Shown here one piece after another: positions 13,080-13,256 of a stretch of 13,256 bases of DNA (within the stretch, counting starts at the first letter, position 1; each line of letters opens with the position of its first letter). The notes below the pieces were generated by a model. That model was given only the letters and a program-made list of their open reading frames with translations. It was not told the DNA's origin and made no database searches. The position numbers and the translations under genes are program-made. The DNA comes from JBMYQA01 sp049600855 (GTDB lineage Bacteria > Bacteroidota > Bacteroidia > Cytophagales > Flammeovirgaceae): contig JBMYQA010000160.1 in assembly GCA_049600855.1 (NCBI GenBank), forward strand, positions 1-13,256, given 5' to 3'.

Positions 13080-13111
13080 TTTGTGTTTTTTATTGATAAA
13101 TCTTACTTTTG
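13080..13111 (+). promoter_or_regulatory. Bacteroidota-type promoter candidate at right end
   Basis: TTTG (13080-13083) and TACTTTTG (13104-13111), a full match to TAnnTTTG, are separated by 20 bp, inside the usual range for the phylum. Transcription would begin near 13118 and run towards the ATG at 13227. Confidence 0.5.
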
Positions 13112-13226
13112 CTTCAGTGAGATAAAAATTATTAAAAATTAATATTTATTTCATGAGGGCAATACTAGAGATATTGACCAAACCAAACAGACAATTTTGG
13201 ATTTTTACCCTAATTACCTCCTCAAC

Positions 13227-13256
13227 ATGCGCTCACTATTACTATTCTTCCTTGTG
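13227..13256 (+). CDS. 5' end of a probable secreted protein (partial)
   Basis: The ATG at 13227 opens MRSLLLFFLV before the window ends. One basic residue followed by a run of Leu/Phe/Val looks like the start of a Sec signal peptide. A promoter candidate lies 116 bp upstream (13080-13111). A different-frame ATG at 13153 also stays open to the end (starting MRAILEIL), but its composition is less gene-like. Ten codons do not allow a product call. Confidence 0.45.
   Translation, partial: MRSLLLFFLV

Larger units (their letters stand above)
12710..13226. other. 517-bp AT-rich non-coding region
   Basis: No convincing ORF is seen on either strand. It holds the long hairpin next to the lipoprotein gene (12732-12785), a perfect palindrome TTTTGTACAAAA (12791-12802), a loose repeat ATCAACTT/AAGTTGAT (12848-12855 with 12873-12880), a small hairpin ATGAAAA-TGTG-TTTTCAT (12975-12992) and a promoter candidate at 13080-13111. 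Most of it is probably the shared upstream region of the divergent lipoprotein gene and the gene entering at the right end. Confidence 0.6.

Overview
The window looks like chromosomal DNA of a member of the Bacteroidota, perhaps a Saprospiria/Cytophagia-type lineage; the class assignment is inference. The evidence is low GC, lack of Shine-Dalgarno-type start sites, TTTG/TAnnTTTG-like promoters, a lipoprotein LptC, a type III pantothenate kinase beside a beta-barrel protein and LptC, a type IX secretion C-terminal domain, and a membrane-bound coiled-coil/LuxR-HTH regulator fragment typical of that phylum.

Layout. (1) 1-5569, minus strand: a tight gene row (gaps of 14-32 bp) runs bestrophin channel, ArsC/Spx-like protein, CoaX, FadL-like outer-membrane barrel and TPR protein. 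It ends at a strong intrinsic terminator (764-803), and lptC follows behind it. The CoaX-barrel-TPR-LptC part is an envelope-biogenesis neighbourhood. (2) 5844-6635, plus strand: a SAM methyltransferase, convergent with groEL and sharing a terminator at 6660-6687. (3) 6710-8726, minus: groES-groEL. The 305-bp leader region carries a very good sigma-54 (-24/-12) promoter candidate, a cluster of TGTCA/TGACA half-sites upstream of it and a hairpin at the predicted 5' end of the mRNA. A perfect 20-bp palindrome lies between the two chaperonin genes. (4) 9032-10582, minus: an alpha/beta hydrolase and a TetR regulator. A nearly identical 16-bp imperfect palindrome lies just upstream of each start, which defines a probable self-contained regulatory circuit. 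(5) 10785-11902: a head-to-head joint of two genes that have both lost their 5' parts, a LuxR-type regulator on minus and a T9SS cargo C-terminus on plus. This is the pattern expected at one end of an inversion, or of an assembly chimera. (6) 12038-12709, minus: a lipoprotein gene of unknown function with a perfect 18-bp inverted repeat just before its start. (7) 12710-13256: AT-rich non-coding DNA with a good Bacteroidota promoter candidate and the probable first ten codons of a secreted protein running off the end.

The items most worth follow-up are the candidate sigma-54 control of groESL, the paired TetR operators, and the reciprocal gene-truncation joint at about 11640. No RNA gene, CRISPR array or intact mobile element was seen.
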